Assembly: GCA_965366625.1 (NCBI GenBank)
Contig: CBDUGP010000005.1
Location: 144,299-208,298, forward strand
Direction of reading: 5' to 3'
DNA length: 64,000 nucleotides
DNA from: JAUIJL01 sp965366625
GTDB lineage: Bacteria > Acidobacteriota > Thermoanaerobaculia > Multivoradales > J023
In this document: in pieces, positions 19,001-27,178 of the stretch
Position numbering within the stretch: the first letter of the stretch is position 1
Layout of the letters: the number at the start of each line of letters is the position of its first letter
The notes under the pieces: model-generated
What the model was told of the DNA's origin: nothing
Seen by the model: only the letters and a program-made list of their open reading frames with translations
Databases searched by the model: none
Position numbers and translations under genes: made by a program

Positions 19001-19771
19001 CGATGGGTACAGCGCTGGGGAGATTGCTTGCCGTCGGCGGAAGCCAACGACGGCGGATTTCAGGAGCTGTTGGCCTACTCGGCCGGGACCTTGGACCGAA
19101 TAGGGTCCGAGTTGAGGCACGACGCCGAGCAGCTGGAGCAGCGTTGGCAGGCGCTGGAATCCGCCGAGGCCAAGGCACGGGTTGAGCAACGCACGGAGTT
19201 GTCGGGGATTCTAGAACGCCGCTTCTATATCTTGGAGGAGGGCTCGTCCGGGTCTGGGCTCGACCGAGAGGCCTTGGTCGAGGTGGCGTCGGACCAAGTC
19301 ATTCCTTTTCAGAATGCGGTGCCTTTTTTCGAGCAGCCGGCCGAAGCCGTTCATTGGCTTCTGGACGCCGCCGCCGACGGCCTGGTGGGCCTCGATCACA
19401 TCACTGCCTCGGATCATTCTCTTTGGGTGGCCCCAGAGGGCCGATTCGGACCGGGTCCGGGCATTTTCGTTTGCCGTTCGACGGATCCGGCCTTGGAGCC
19501 CAGGGTGCCGGTGGGCACGGATCTGGTTCTGAGGCTCGAGCGCCGGACGCCCCGGTCCGGAGAGTTGGCGCTGGTTCGCCACCCGCAGTTCACCGCAGAA
19601 CTCGGCGAAGATTCGGCGATTCGGGAATGGTCTGTTGAGCACGACACCAGATCCGAAACCCATCGCTTGAAGCTGCTCGCAGGAGACGGACGGGTGTCGT
19701 TGGTTTTGGAAGACGACGAAGCTGTGGAACTGGTGGTGGTGGCGATCGTTATCGAGATGCTGCGCTCCTAG
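16076..19771 (+). CDS. SNF2/RapA-type DEAD/DEAH helicase
   Basis: 1231 residues. Helicase motifs in order: motif I DEVGLGKTVEAAL (~65-77), motif Ia LLLVPKAVLRQWQEEL, motif II VDEAHHARRR, motif III LLTATPMQ, motif V ICTEAAGEGLNLQTC, and motif VI RIGRIDRIGQ. The C-terminal third is long, acidic and not recognised. The family are SNF2-type ATP-dependent translocases acting on DNA or nucleoprotein; some are parts of phage-defence loci, but no methylase, nuclease or other defence gene is here. The TTG start at 16076 is the only upstream start in the open frame and is uncertain. The small gene at 19971 may be its partner. Confidence 0.82.
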   Translation: MFSDSRPTPSEQAERLLFEFIRQVPHLPSATDLALVSSPVVPWPHQRKVVQGTVERYPQSFLFSDEVGLGKTVEAALALRQLWLSGRVKRVLLLVPKAVLRQWQEELHEKAAITAPIFSGGRFFDIHGVELESPRSEDNPWNRFDLFLASTQLARARSRSRELWRADPWDLVIVDEAHHARRRRVDASGERRPNRLLELLAGTSDQPGGLVSRTRCLYLLTATPMQIHPVEVWDLLKLLGLGGRWGAGQEAFIRYFEQIRQPFEGRDWSFILPFLAESAELGEHSPPIAEVVEGVRQGDIATARLGVEALDADRRDELDRLLLRISPTRTMVWRNTRSLLRRYHRAGLLTTEVPERQPRNIWIDLSTAERRLYDRIEDYLSRFYQRYEASRSGLGFVMTVYRRRLTSSFYAVRRSLERRLQLILGEAGPPLPEWSEALDVESSAEAGPSLEVDEFDGSWLGFTGGVGAEQAELFDTVFEPLKESKLPSPSRLSKDELSYLDELLAALKALPEDSKLDRLLTDLKQLFQQRDRVLVFTQYLDTADYLRQILGSIYSVACYSGRGGEVRSVDDSGKPIWRVVGKEEIKHRFGAGEIQILICTEAAGEGLNLQTCGVLINYDMPWNPMKVEQRIGRIDRIGQSHSEVWILNYFYSETVEAEIYRRLAERIDGFKMVLGDLQPILHRVGEALHELALTPSDQRRRRLEERVAEIQRDLDHKPPDVLEVGPPDGSDLPDLGTEQLAEPASPSVLEQVMVQSEILGGSFELESDQVYRLTHQEEIRRVTFSPALFAEHPYSLDLMTWGNGIFDQLVASIPAPMQEEGDPQGLGLYRTSGPAPVSLFLKPKSGATGRDRGNELEIVDRLDRLRELLGHPSSHPTRDPSSHTLGLWSRPAEGAASSVFSKARRQVLKGQAQVEAERRLADRRGLQSSAAEMLLRSAWVELAKARNPGLFDRPLSFGFGAEAVRAQARHGGPFDRWVQRWGDCLPSAEANDGGFQELLAYSAGTLDRIGSELRHDAEQLEQRWQALESAEAKARVEQRTELSGILERRFYILEEGSSGSGLDREALVEVASDQVIPFQNAVPFFEQPAEAVHWLLDAAADGLVGLDHITASDHSLWVAPEGRFGPGPGIFVCRSTDPALEPRVPVGTDLVLRLERRTPRSGELALVRHPQFTAELGEDSAIREWSVEHDTRSETHRLKLLAGDGRVSLVLEDDEAVELVVVAIVIEMLRS

Positions 19772-19970
19772 CTATAGCTAGCTCGATGACAGCGGGGGAG
19801 ACGGGTCCAGGAGCGTCGTCGGCTATGTCTAGTTGTCGGCTATGTATAATTGCCGCGTCCGCGATGAATCCTCCATCCAAAAGGACTTGGAGCTTCGCAT
19901 CGAGAAATTCCCGGTGATCCGGTGCTCCCACTTCGGACTACGAAATACATAATCCGCGCGACTGATTGAT

Positions 19971-20327
19971 ATGGCCAATAAGGAATCACCTAAGAGCTAC
20001 CCTTTCTCCGAGCTGATCTTGAGTGATGATCAAAGAGAGCTGGTCGAGCTTTTTGGAAAATTCGGAGCAGAGCGGCTGGGAATCTCGCCGGTGCCGTTGC
20101 GGGGTTTCTTGTGGAAAGCCGCGCGGGAATGGCAGCAGCGAAACCAGGCGTCTATCGAGACCCTTAGGTCGTCGTCACCTGAAGAACGCTTGAAAGGGGC
20201 CGAGGAAATCGCACAGCTCTTTCTCCAACGGATGCTCAATGCCTTTCCCCAGGAGCGGCACGACGAGATTCGCCAAGCCGTCGAGATCGGGCTCGCTACC
20301 TACCGCGAGCGCTTCAGCCGTAGATAG
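19971..20327 (+). CDS. Small hypothetical protein
   Basis: 118 residues, mainly helical and rich in Arg/Glu (LRGFLWKAAREWQQRN, AEEIAQLFLQRMLNAF). There are no cysteines, no membrane segment and no known motif. It lies 199 bp after the helicase on the same strand, and that gap shows nothing beyond AT-rich stretches. ATG start. Codon use matches its neighbours. Unknown function. Confidence 0.6.
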   Translation: MANKESPKSYPFSELILSDDQRELVELFGKFGAERLGISPVPLRGFLWKAAREWQQRNQASIETLRSSSPEERLKGAEEIAQLFLQRMLNAFPQERHDEIRQAVEIGLATYRERFSRR

Positions 20328-20342
20328 GACATTCCTCGGTCG

Positions 20343-21230
20343 TCATTCCACGTCGGTGGAAAAGGTTTCGCCGTGCATGCCACGACCGGCAAAACCGTCG
20401 ATCGAAATTCCGACCCGGCCCGGCATATGACCCTGGGCGACCTCGGCCATCAAATCCCGATATTCCAGCTGCGAGCTACCCGGATGCACCGCTTCCATGG
20501 CCGCCGGCAGTCCGGTTCTAAGGGTTCGAGAACCGTTTTTGGAGCCATCGCCGCCGATGAAGTGATCGAGCACCACCGCATGGGCGTCGGCTGCAATGCG
20601 ACGAAAAAAGGCGTGGGGGTCGTCGATGGGTAGCAGGGGCGAAACCGTAATCACGGTGAAGAGACCGGCCTGCCGCAGCCGACGGGCTGCCTGAAATCGA
20701 CGCTCTACCGGGCTTCCATGGCGCGGTAGGTCGTCGCCCAATCGCTCGCGGTCGGTCTCGATCGATATATGGCAACGGACTTCACAAACCTCGGCCAATC
20801 GCCGTAAGAGGGGAATCGAGTCGGCGATTTGATGGCTGTGGGTTTGCAGAATAAGGCGATCCGGCGGCTGCTCGATCATCGCTTCGAGCACCGATCGGGT
20901 AATACCGAAGCGGCGTTCGTGGGGTGGAAAAGGCTCCGTGGCGCTGGAGAGGAAAATCGAGAAGCTCTCCCGGTGTCGCCGAGCCCATCGGCGCTCGGCG
21001 GCTACGTGGCGACGGTAGGAGTCCGCAGCGTTTTGTCGCGCTTCCAGGAAATCGCCCCAGGTTCGGCCGCGGGTGATGTGGCCGGAATGCTGCACATAAC
21101 AAGCGACGCCACAAAGGGAATGACCGAGGGCACAGCCACGATAGGGCTGCAGCGAGTGCGATGCGACGGTCTGGAGATATCCCGAAGCACGGGTGAGCAC
21201 TTTGCCGATGTTGACGATCGAAACGTGCAT
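20343..21230 (-). CDS. Radical SAM protein, SPL-like family, with unusual cysteine spacing
   Basis: 295 residues. The cluster motif is QPYRGCALGHSLCGVACYVQ, that is C-x6-C-x3-C rather than the usual C-x3-C-x2-C. The following blocks (LSSATEPFPPHE, RLILQTHSHQI, CHISIETD, ITVSPLLPIDD) match the TIM-barrel order of spore-photoproduct-lyase-like radical SAM proteins. Reaction and substrate are unknown. It is third in a minus-strand run: membrane protein, Fur-family gene, this gene. An AT-rich palindrome lies 15-36 bp before its start, so it may be metal-regulated. ATG at 21230. Confidence 0.8.
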   Translation of the reverse strand: MHVSIVNIGKVLTRASGYLQTVASHSLQPYRGCALGHSLCGVACYVQHSGHITRGRTWGDFLEARQNAADSYRRHVAAERRWARRHRESFSIFLSSATEPFPPHERRFGITRSVLEAMIEQPPDRLILQTHSHQIADSIPLLRRLAEVCEVRCHISIETDRERLGDDLPRHGSPVERRFQAARRLRQAGLFTVITVSPLLPIDDPHAFFRRIAADAHAVVLDHFIGGDGSKNGSRTLRTGLPAAMEAVHPGSSQLEYRDLMAEVAQGHMPGRVGISIDGFAGRGMHGETFSTDVE

Positions 21231-21244
21231 AGGGGCTTGCGTGG

Positions 21245-21266
21245 TTAATTAATTATGATTAATTAA
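21245..21266. promoter_or_regulatory. AT-rich palindrome, candidate Fur-family operator
   Basis: TTAATTAAT (21245-21253), TATG, ATTAATTAA (21258-21266): 9-bp perfect arms with a 4-nt centre. It overlaps the stop codon of the Fur-family gene and precedes the radical SAM start. AT-rich interrupted palindromes are typical operators of Fur, Zur and PerR regulators. The context is strong but binding is inferred. Confidence 0.6.
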
Positions 21267-21640
21267 GGAGAGGCACTGCACTCCGGGCAGCGACCATAGA
21301 GCACGATTTCGTGGGACTCCAAAACGAAACCGGTGGGGGTGATCGACGAAAGGTTGCCCGGGCAACCTTCGACATCGTAAACCTTGTCGCAATGGCGGCA
21401 GTGAAAGTGATGGTGGTGATCCTGGCCCGCCAGCTCGTATCGATCCGGCGCTCCGGGCAGCTCCACGGCTTTCAGCCACCGGCTTTCAACCATGGCTTTG
21501 ACGTTTCGGTAAACCGTCGCCAATCCAAGTCCTGGAATCTCTTCCTGGGTTTCTTCGAGAATTTCTTGCGGGCTCAGCGGCCGGCCGGCTTTGCGGATAG
21601 CTTCCCGCATGGCGGTGCGCTGTCGAGTTCTTCGCTTCAT
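21263..21640 (-). CDS. Fur-family metal-responsive repressor
   Basis: 125 residues from the ATG at 21640 (MKRRTRQRTAMREAI). It has the winged helix (SPQEILEETQ, GLGLATVYRNVKAM), the His-rich regulatory site DHHHHFHC, and two structural-zinc pairs, C-R-H-C and C-P-E-C near the end. Family members repress transcription when bound to iron, zinc, manganese or peroxide-sensitive iron; the sequence does not settle which. The longer frame reaching 21778 overlaps the upstream membrane-protein gene and has no family match. It lies 29 bp after that gene and about 30 bp before the radical SAM gene. Confidence 0.88.
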   Translation of the reverse strand: MKRRTRQRTAMREAIRKAGRPLSPQEILEETQEEIPGLGLATVYRNVKAMVESRWLKAVELPGAPDRYELAGQDHHHHFHCRHCDKVYDVEGCPGNLSSITPTGFVLESHEIVLYGRCPECSASP

Positions 21641-21669
21641 AGTCGATTCAGGGCTGAATGGGCGAACAA

Positions 21670-22218
21670 TCAAGAGTCGCCGTGAAGGAACCAGGCCAAG
21701 ATCGCGCCGACCAAAGTCCAAGAAGTCAGGGTGTAAGTCGCTTGGAGCAAATGGTAATCCCAGGGTTGGAAATACCAAATTGGGCGTCCCAAGTTCGAGA
21801 AAATCGCCTCGATCAGTCCGATCCAGACCATGAATCCCAGCCGTTGGCCGTAGGAGCCCAAGAAGCGTGCGATCCAGCGCAGCAGGAAAGCCGCCAGCAA
21901 GATGCTGACGAACATGTGGCCGAATCCACGCAGCATGACCGCCGGGTCCATGGCTTGAGCGCCATTGGGTTTGAACATGACGGTGACCAGCGGGCCTGCC
22001 TCGTGCCTAGCCTGCCAGGCTTCCATGTCGGAGGTGTCCGTAGGAATGAAATAAGTTCCCTCCTTCTCCAGTCCACGGGCGATGTCCGCGGCGAGAGCGG
22101 CCTCGTTGGGAGCCGTTTGGATCACGCCCGCGGCCGGCTCGATCACCGTCCAGAAAACGAAACCCCATATGAATAGGGTTATGGAAGCGATGAGGGTGGC
22201 GGCGAGTATTCGGATCAT
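21670..22218 (-). CDS. Conserved membrane protein, unknown function
   Basis: 182 residues. A first membrane helix (ILAATLIASITLFIWGFVFW) is followed by a ~70-residue extracytoplasmic loop and three further helices (MFVSILLAAFLLRWIA, LGFMVWIGLIEAIFSNLG, LTSWTLVGAILAWFL). No conserved catalytic residues. First gene of the operon with the Fur-family regulator and the radical SAM protein, which suggests a metal or stress link. ATG start. No family name is recognised. Confidence 0.72.
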   Translation of the reverse strand: MIRILAATLIASITLFIWGFVFWTVIEPAAGVIQTAPNEAALAADIARGLEKEGTYFIPTDTSDMEAWQARHEAGPLVTVMFKPNGAQAMDPAVMLRGFGHMFVSILLAAFLLRWIARFLGSYGQRLGFMVWIGLIEAIFSNLGRPIWYFQPWDYHLLQATYTLTSWTLVGAILAWFLHGDS

Positions 22219-22280
22219 GGGGTGCTCGCTGAATTTGGGCCGGAATAGGACGGTCTACACTGCGATGACGACTTTCGATG

Positions 22281-22332
22281 CGACGACGACTTGCGACGAC
22301 GACTTGCGACGACGACTTGCGACGACGACTTG
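22281..22332. repeat. Four tandem 13-bp units CGACGACGACTTG
   Basis: Units at 22281, 22294, 22307 and 22320 are identical, with degenerate half-units on both sides. They lie in the 193-bp gap between the membrane protein start (22218) and the kinase stop (22412). There is no coding continuity across the array. Confidence 0.92.
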
Positions 22333-22411
22333 CGACGCAATGACGCTGGATCTTGAATTTAACATGCCCCCCGCTGTCTGGGGAGCTGAGCGGGATCTGG
22401 TAGAGGGGAGG

Positions 22412-24991
22412 TCAAAGGGCGCCGCCCGACTCCTCCAGGATTTGCTCGGCGAGTTCCTTGCGCAGGTGTGCCAGCTCAGAGCGTTCACCGAAGTGTTCGA
22501 CGGCCTGTTGCAGGGCTTTCCAGGCCCTGAGAGGTTGGCCTTCTACCCGCAAACGTTCAATTTCGGCGATCGTGTGCAGAACCCCCGATTGATCGTCGAG
22601 CGGAATTAGATCGTCGGGAAGCTCCTTTTTTACCGTCGAATCCAACATGCGGGCGAAGTGGGAAATGGCCGAGTCGTCCGGGTCGAGGCGACTCGCCTCT
22701 GCCACCAGCAGTCGAGCTTTGAAGAGGTCCCCGTCGACCCTGGATTGCTCCGCTTCGTTGAGCAGTCTTTGGGCTCCGGCGCGCCGCTGCTCATCTAGCC
22801 GCTGACGCCATGGCTTTGCGATCGCCTCACCCCAACGCTGGGCCAGAATCCCCAGCATTCTGTGGGCTTCCTCCAACTCTCCGCCGGTGACCATGGCGGC
22901 CAAACTCTCGAAATCCGTCCTTCGCTCGTCGTCCTCACGACGGCGCAGATCCTCTTCCTGCTCGGCCTCTTGCCGCAGCTTGTGGGCTCGTTCCAATTGG
23001 CTACGGATCCAAGAATTGTTGGGGTCGAGGCCCAACATTTCGTCCAGACAGCGAATGGCCGTGTTGTAGCGACCGAGTTCAAGGGCCCGTCCAGCCTCGC
23101 TGCCGAGTTCGTTTTGTCGATCGTGGACGGCCCGTTCCAGGATTTGGGTCAGCGAATGGAAAACATCGTCGTCGCCGAGCTTTTCCCGCGCTCGGTCGAG
23201 CTTGTCCCGGGCTTCCTCCAGCTTTCCCGTTCTCAATAACTTTAGGACCCGTTGCTCCATTCGGTCGATCTTCTTACGCCGCTCGCGGGCTTCGATCTTT
23301 CGTTGGAGGTGCAGCACCCCTTGGGTCAGCTCGTCGTGCAACGGACCCTTGGCGGGAGTTAAGGTTTGGGCTTCACGAAGCCGTACCAGGGCTTGGCTGT
23401 AGTCGCCGGCTTCCACCTGCGATTCCGCCTCGTCGAGCAGTTGACGGATTTTTTGCGCCAGCTGTTCCTGAAAGCGATCGTCCAATCGCTGTCGCATATC
23501 CGGCAGCGGCGGCTCTTGGCCGTGGGTGCCGATCAGCTCGGAGAGCAGCTGATCCGCTTCCACCAGCCGATCGCTCTTCAGCAATGCGTCGAAACGAACC
23601 ACGGCCTCGGAAGGAACCGGCTCATTGCTTTGAACGCTCTCCGGCGTGGCGATTTGGGACGATCCAGTCGAGGAGAAAACCGGTGGTACAACCGGTAGGT
23701 CCTGGGTGGGCGGCGGCTCGGGCACAGCAAGTTCGCTCGAGTCCTCGTCGTCTTCAGATCCGGATGCCGTAGGTTTGTCGAGCTGTTCGAGCAGCTGCAG
23801 GGCTCCCGGATGCTCGCTGTCGAGATTGAGAATGGTTTGAGCTTGGCGTCGCGCTTGATCGGGCTCCCCCAACTCGAGCAAGGCTTGAGCGCCGGCGAGC
23901 AGGACGTCGAGTGCGTTGCCCCCGTCGGCCGACGAAGCCCCAGATTCAGCCCCCGCAGAAGCGCCTCGATCTCGGTCGGAGCCTTCGGTGTCGCCGGGCG
24001 GATAAGCGGAGGGATCGGGATCACCGAAGAGCTGACCGAAGTCCCATTGGGTATCGCCCGAATCCGGCTGGGACCAAGCTTTGGGGGGCTGCCCGAGGCG
24101 CACGGCTTCTTCGAGTTCAGCAGTCGTCAACGGAAAGTCTTTCTGCAGCTTCTCGATCTGCTCAACCCAGGCTTTGGCGTCGGCAAACCTATCCTCGGCC
24201 TTTTTTTCCAAGGAGCGCATCACCATCTGACGCACGGCCTCGGGAATCTTGCCCTCGGGGTCGGTCTCGGCGAATTTGAGCGGTGGCTGGAAGAGGTGAG
24301 CGGCGATCAGCTGGGAGGTGGATTCGCCGGGCATGGGATAGCAGCCGGTCAACAGCTCGTAGAGCACCAAGCCGAAGGTGTAGAGATCACTGCGGGCTTC
24401 GGTGCCGTCGGGACCCATGGCCCCGAAATGCTCGGGTGAGGCATATCGAAATTTGCCTAAAAACGAACCCGTGACGGTCAAATTTTGTTCGGCATCGTGA
24501 TTCTTGGCGATGCCCAAGTCGATCAGCTTCACCAGCGGATCGCCCTCGACGTCCACGGTCAACATCAAATTGTCGGGCGACACGTCGCGATGCACGAACC
24601 CTTGGCGGTGTAAGAAGCCGAGCGCTCGCAGGCTTTGACGGGCGATCTCAAGGATCAGCGCCAGAGACGGTCGGTGACTTTCCTTGAGCAAATAGGATAA
24701 ATCCGACCCATGGATATATTCCATGATGATCAGGCCCGCGCCGGTATCGTCGAGGGAAAAGTCGAAGATTTGAACGACGTTGGGGTGGCGCAGCCGAATG
24801 GCGGCGCGCGCTTCCCGGGCGAGACGTAGGCGCAACTCTTCGTCTCCCTGATGTTGGGAGCGAAGGACTTTCACCACCCGAAGCTCTTCGAGGAGGCGGT
24901 GACGAACTTTGTAGATCGCCCCCATGCCACCCTCTTTGAGCTTGGCGACGATTTCATATTTGCCTTCTAAGTCGGCAATAGCCAAGCCCAT
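22412..24991 (-). CDS. Ser/Thr protein kinase with long TPR-like helical C-terminal region
   Basis: About 859 residues from the ATG at 24991 (MGLAIADLEGKYEIV). The frame reaches an ATG at 25069 as an alternative start; neither has a strong ribosome site. Kinase domain ~8-280: KEGGMGAIY glycine loop, VVKVL lysine, HRDVSPDNLM, LIDLGIAK (DLG in place of DFG), and YASPEHF. The Lys usually found after HRD-x is Ser, as in some active bacterial kinases. Residues ~380-859 form coiled or TPR-like helices (ALVRLREAQTLTP, AIRCLDEMLGLDPNN) with no membrane segment. Divergent from a FlgO/TPR membrane protein, with which it may act. Confidence 0.82.
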   Translation of the reverse strand: MGLAIADLEGKYEIVAKLKEGGMGAIYKVRHRLLEELRVVKVLRSQHQGDEELRLRLAREARAAIRLRHPNVVQIFDFSLDDTGAGLIIMEYIHGSDLSYLLKESHRPSLALILEIARQSLRALGFLHRQGFVHRDVSPDNLMLTVDVEGDPLVKLIDLGIAKNHDAEQNLTVTGSFLGKFRYASPEHFGAMGPDGTEARSDLYTFGLVLYELLTGCYPMPGESTSQLIAAHLFQPPLKFAETDPEGKIPEAVRQMVMRSLEKKAEDRFADAKAWVEQIEKLQKDFPLTTAELEEAVRLGQPPKAWSQPDSGDTQWDFGQLFGDPDPSAYPPGDTEGSDRDRGASAGAESGASSADGGNALDVLLAGAQALLELGEPDQARRQAQTILNLDSEHPGALQLLEQLDKPTASGSEDDEDSSELAVPEPPPTQDLPVVPPVFSSTGSSQIATPESVQSNEPVPSEAVVRFDALLKSDRLVEADQLLSELIGTHGQEPPLPDMRQRLDDRFQEQLAQKIRQLLDEAESQVEAGDYSQALVRLREAQTLTPAKGPLHDELTQGVLHLQRKIEARERRKKIDRMEQRVLKLLRTGKLEEARDKLDRAREKLGDDDVFHSLTQILERAVHDRQNELGSEAGRALELGRYNTAIRCLDEMLGLDPNNSWIRSQLERAHKLRQEAEQEEDLRRREDDERRTDFESLAAMVTGGELEEAHRMLGILAQRWGEAIAKPWRQRLDEQRRAGAQRLLNEAEQSRVDGDLFKARLLVAEASRLDPDDSAISHFARMLDSTVKKELPDDLIPLDDQSGVLHTIAEIERLRVEGQPLRAWKALQQAVEHFGERSELAHLRKELAEQILEESGGAL

Positions 24992-25144
24992 GGGTATCTG
25001 GTGCTCCGCGGAAGATATAGGATCGGCGAGATGATTGTAGCCGATCGTCTTCCATTGGTTCACTTCCATGATTCACTTTGGGACTCGCCTCGGCCCGGGC
25101 GATTGTGGCAGGAGCCTACGAGGGCTCCTGTGGAAAGGCATTTC

Positions 25145-26941
25145 ATGGACCCAGCATCTAGTGATTCTGAGCTTCCGAATCCGCCCCAGACGGCGGATTC
25201 GGAGCCCTTACGCGCGGGCAGTCTTCGGTCGCGACGAAATCTCAGCCGGGAGGGGCCCTTGCGTCGTTTGCTTCCCTGGCTGCTGGGGGTGGTAGCCATC
25301 GCGGGCATCGCCTTGACCCTTTCGACCCGTTTTCTCGCGCCTCCCGCTCCGGAGCTGGCCTTGGAAGCTGAGGGACGGGTGGCCATTCTGCCGATTCGCA
25401 ATGAGGGACCGAGGTTCGACGATTGGGCGATTTGGGGTCTTTCCGCGGTCATGAGCGAGAGTCTCGAAGCCACGGAAGGCGTGCATGTGGTGACCTCCGC
25501 GCACCTTCACCGCGAGCTGCTCACTCGAGGCCTGGATCCTGCGGTTGAAGGGGATCGGAGCCGATCCAAGGATTTGGCAGCGGCCCTCGGGGCTCGAGTG
25601 ATCGCCGACGTCGAGTTGCGGCGCACGAGCCGCGAGGTGATTCTCGACGCGGTGTTGACGGATCCAAAGGGCAACACCCTGGCCACCTTCGAGGCCAAGG
25701 GCGACGATCTACTGGAGGTCGGCGGGCAATTGGTGTTGGCGCTTGCCGACGCATTGGGAAGAGGTCTAGCGCCGGTGCCCATGTCCAGGGCTCTTTCGTC
25801 GGACGCCTTTATCGACCGCTTATACGCCGAGGGTCTCGACCGCCTGTTGCGCAGCTCGGCGGAAGAGGCGCAACCCTATTTTGAGATCGCCCTGCGCAAT
25901 CGCCCCGATTTCGTGCAAGCCAAGCTCAAGCTAATCGATTGCCTGCGTCGTCGCGGCGAGCTGGCGCGCGCCCAGGAACTCAGCGAAGAGCTGTTGCGCC
26001 AGGCCCAGAGTCGGGGGATTCGATCCCTCCAAGCTCAAGCGTTCCGCTCGTTGGGTTTGTTGCGCGCTCTCGACGGTGACACCGTCGCCGCGTCGGAACA
26101 ATACAAGCTGGCCCACCGGATCGACCAGCAGCGCGGCGATTCCAGGGCCCAGGCGGAGTCTCTCTACGAGCAAGCCCGCTTGGCTCTGGCCCAAGGGGAA
26201 ACCTTAGAAGCCGAGGGGCTGCTTGTGAAGGTGCTCGAGCTGCGCCGAGAAGCGGGAGATCGCCTGGGTGAAATTGATGTTCTGGTGCGGATCGGCAGCC
26301 TCTTGTTGACCGCCGGGCAACCGGACGATGCAGCTCGAATCTTCGCCGACGCCGCAGCCTCCGCAACTGCACTACGAGACGTTTGGAGCGAGAACCGTGT
26401 CGCCGCCAGTCTCGGTGAGGTGGCTTGGCGTCGCGGGGAGTGGGCCGAGGCGACGGAGCATTGGGCGCGCGCCCTGAGCTTTTACCAACAACAAGGAGAT
26501 ACCCAGCGGATCTTGTTGTTGTCGCGCAACCTGGCTCGTGCCTTGATGCAAAACGGTGATTACGCCGCTGCTGAAAAACGCTATTACGACCAATTGCAAT
26601 TGGCCAAGGATCAAGAGAATCCGCGGTTAGAGGCCGAGGCGACAGTGCAGCTGGCCTGGTTGCAGCTGCGCCAAGGTTATCCATTTCAGGCGCGCGAGTT
26701 GGTGACCCGTGCGGTCGAACTCGACCAACACCTCGCCGACCGCACCGACCTACAGCGGGTCATCGCTTGGATGGCCTACGAAGAAGGCAACTACGCCCTG
26801 GCGGTCTCGACCTTGGGCGACCTTCGCCGCCAAGCTCCCGAAGCCTGGACCGAGCAGGACGAAAAATTCCTCGAAGCCTTTGTCAAAGCACGCGTCCAGC
26901 GTCGTCGATTGCCGTTGCCCGGAGAAGAAGATAAAAGGTGA
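25145..26941 (+). CDS. FlgO/LpoB-like membrane-anchored TPR protein
   Basis: 598 residues from the ATG at 25145 (MDPASSDSEL). A cytosolic tail precedes one membrane helix (LLPWLLGVVAIAGIALTLS). Then comes a FlgO/CsgG-like alpha/beta domain (VAILPIRNEGP, WAIWGLSAVMSESL, VIADVELRRTSREVILDAVL), and from ~250 a series of TPR repeats (AQPYFEIALRNRPDFVQAKL, AEATEHWARALSFYQQQGD). This build is common in proteins encoded beside bacterial Ser/Thr kinases. The kinase gene is divergent. The 3' end is followed by copy A of the dispersed repeat. An upstream start at 25001 would overlap the divergent gene and is less likely. Confidence 0.82.
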   Translation: MDPASSDSELPNPPQTADSEPLRAGSLRSRRNLSREGPLRRLLPWLLGVVAIAGIALTLSTRFLAPPAPELALEAEGRVAILPIRNEGPRFDDWAIWGLSAVMSESLEATEGVHVVTSAHLHRELLTRGLDPAVEGDRSRSKDLAAALGARVIADVELRRTSREVILDAVLTDPKGNTLATFEAKGDDLLEVGGQLVLALADALGRGLAPVPMSRALSSDAFIDRLYAEGLDRLLRSSAEEAQPYFEIALRNRPDFVQAKLKLIDCLRRRGELARAQELSEELLRQAQSRGIRSLQAQAFRSLGLLRALDGDTVAASEQYKLAHRIDQQRGDSRAQAESLYEQARLALAQGETLEAEGLLVKVLELRREAGDRLGEIDVLVRIGSLLLTAGQPDDAARIFADAAASATALRDVWSENRVAASLGEVAWRRGEWAEATEHWARALSFYQQQGDTQRILLLSRNLARALMQNGDYAAAEKRYYDQLQLAKDQENPRLEAEATVQLAWLQLRQGYPFQARELVTRAVELDQHLADRTDLQRVIAWMAYEEGNYALAVSTLGDLRRQAPEAWTEQDEKFLEAFVKARVQRRRLPLPGEEDKR

Positions 26942-26959
26942 GGCCGTCGCCCTGAGGCC

Positions 26960-27178
26960 TAGCCTAGAGCCCGTCCAGTTTTAGCTCGGTGGGGGAGGCC
27001 CCAGCGCCCTGCGCGCGTCGCTGCGAAACTCGCGCGGCCATCTGCGTACCGTTGTAAGTTGCTGATGAGTATGAACTTAGGTCGATTCTGAGGTTGCCTC
27101 GCTCAGACAGTCTCCGCTGCCGTGCTCGGGTCGCTGGGCCTCCCAGGCTCGCTACATGGGGATTTCTGGATGCAACCC
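26960..27178. mobile_element. Dispersed MITE-like repeat, copy A
   Basis: Begins TAGCCTAGAGCCCGTCCAG and shares with the 39.4-kb copy, in the same order, GCGCCCTGCGCGCGTCGCT, AACTCGCGC, TTGCTGATG, CGCTCAGACA and CCGTGCTCGG. Its right end, ATTTCTGGATGCAACCC, is an inverted form of the GTCCAGAAAT end seen in the other copies. The last ~27 bp overlap the 3' end of queA. No ORF of a transposase is present. Confidence 0.72.

Noticed and set aside
16076..20327. Phage-defence island around the SNF2 helicase
   Set aside because: Only a helicase and one small protein; no methylase, nuclease, PLD or other partner of DISARM/BREX-type systems.
22281..22332. Possible CRISPR or iteron origin
   Set aside because: Directly abutting 13-bp units without spacers, no replication initiator gene nearby.
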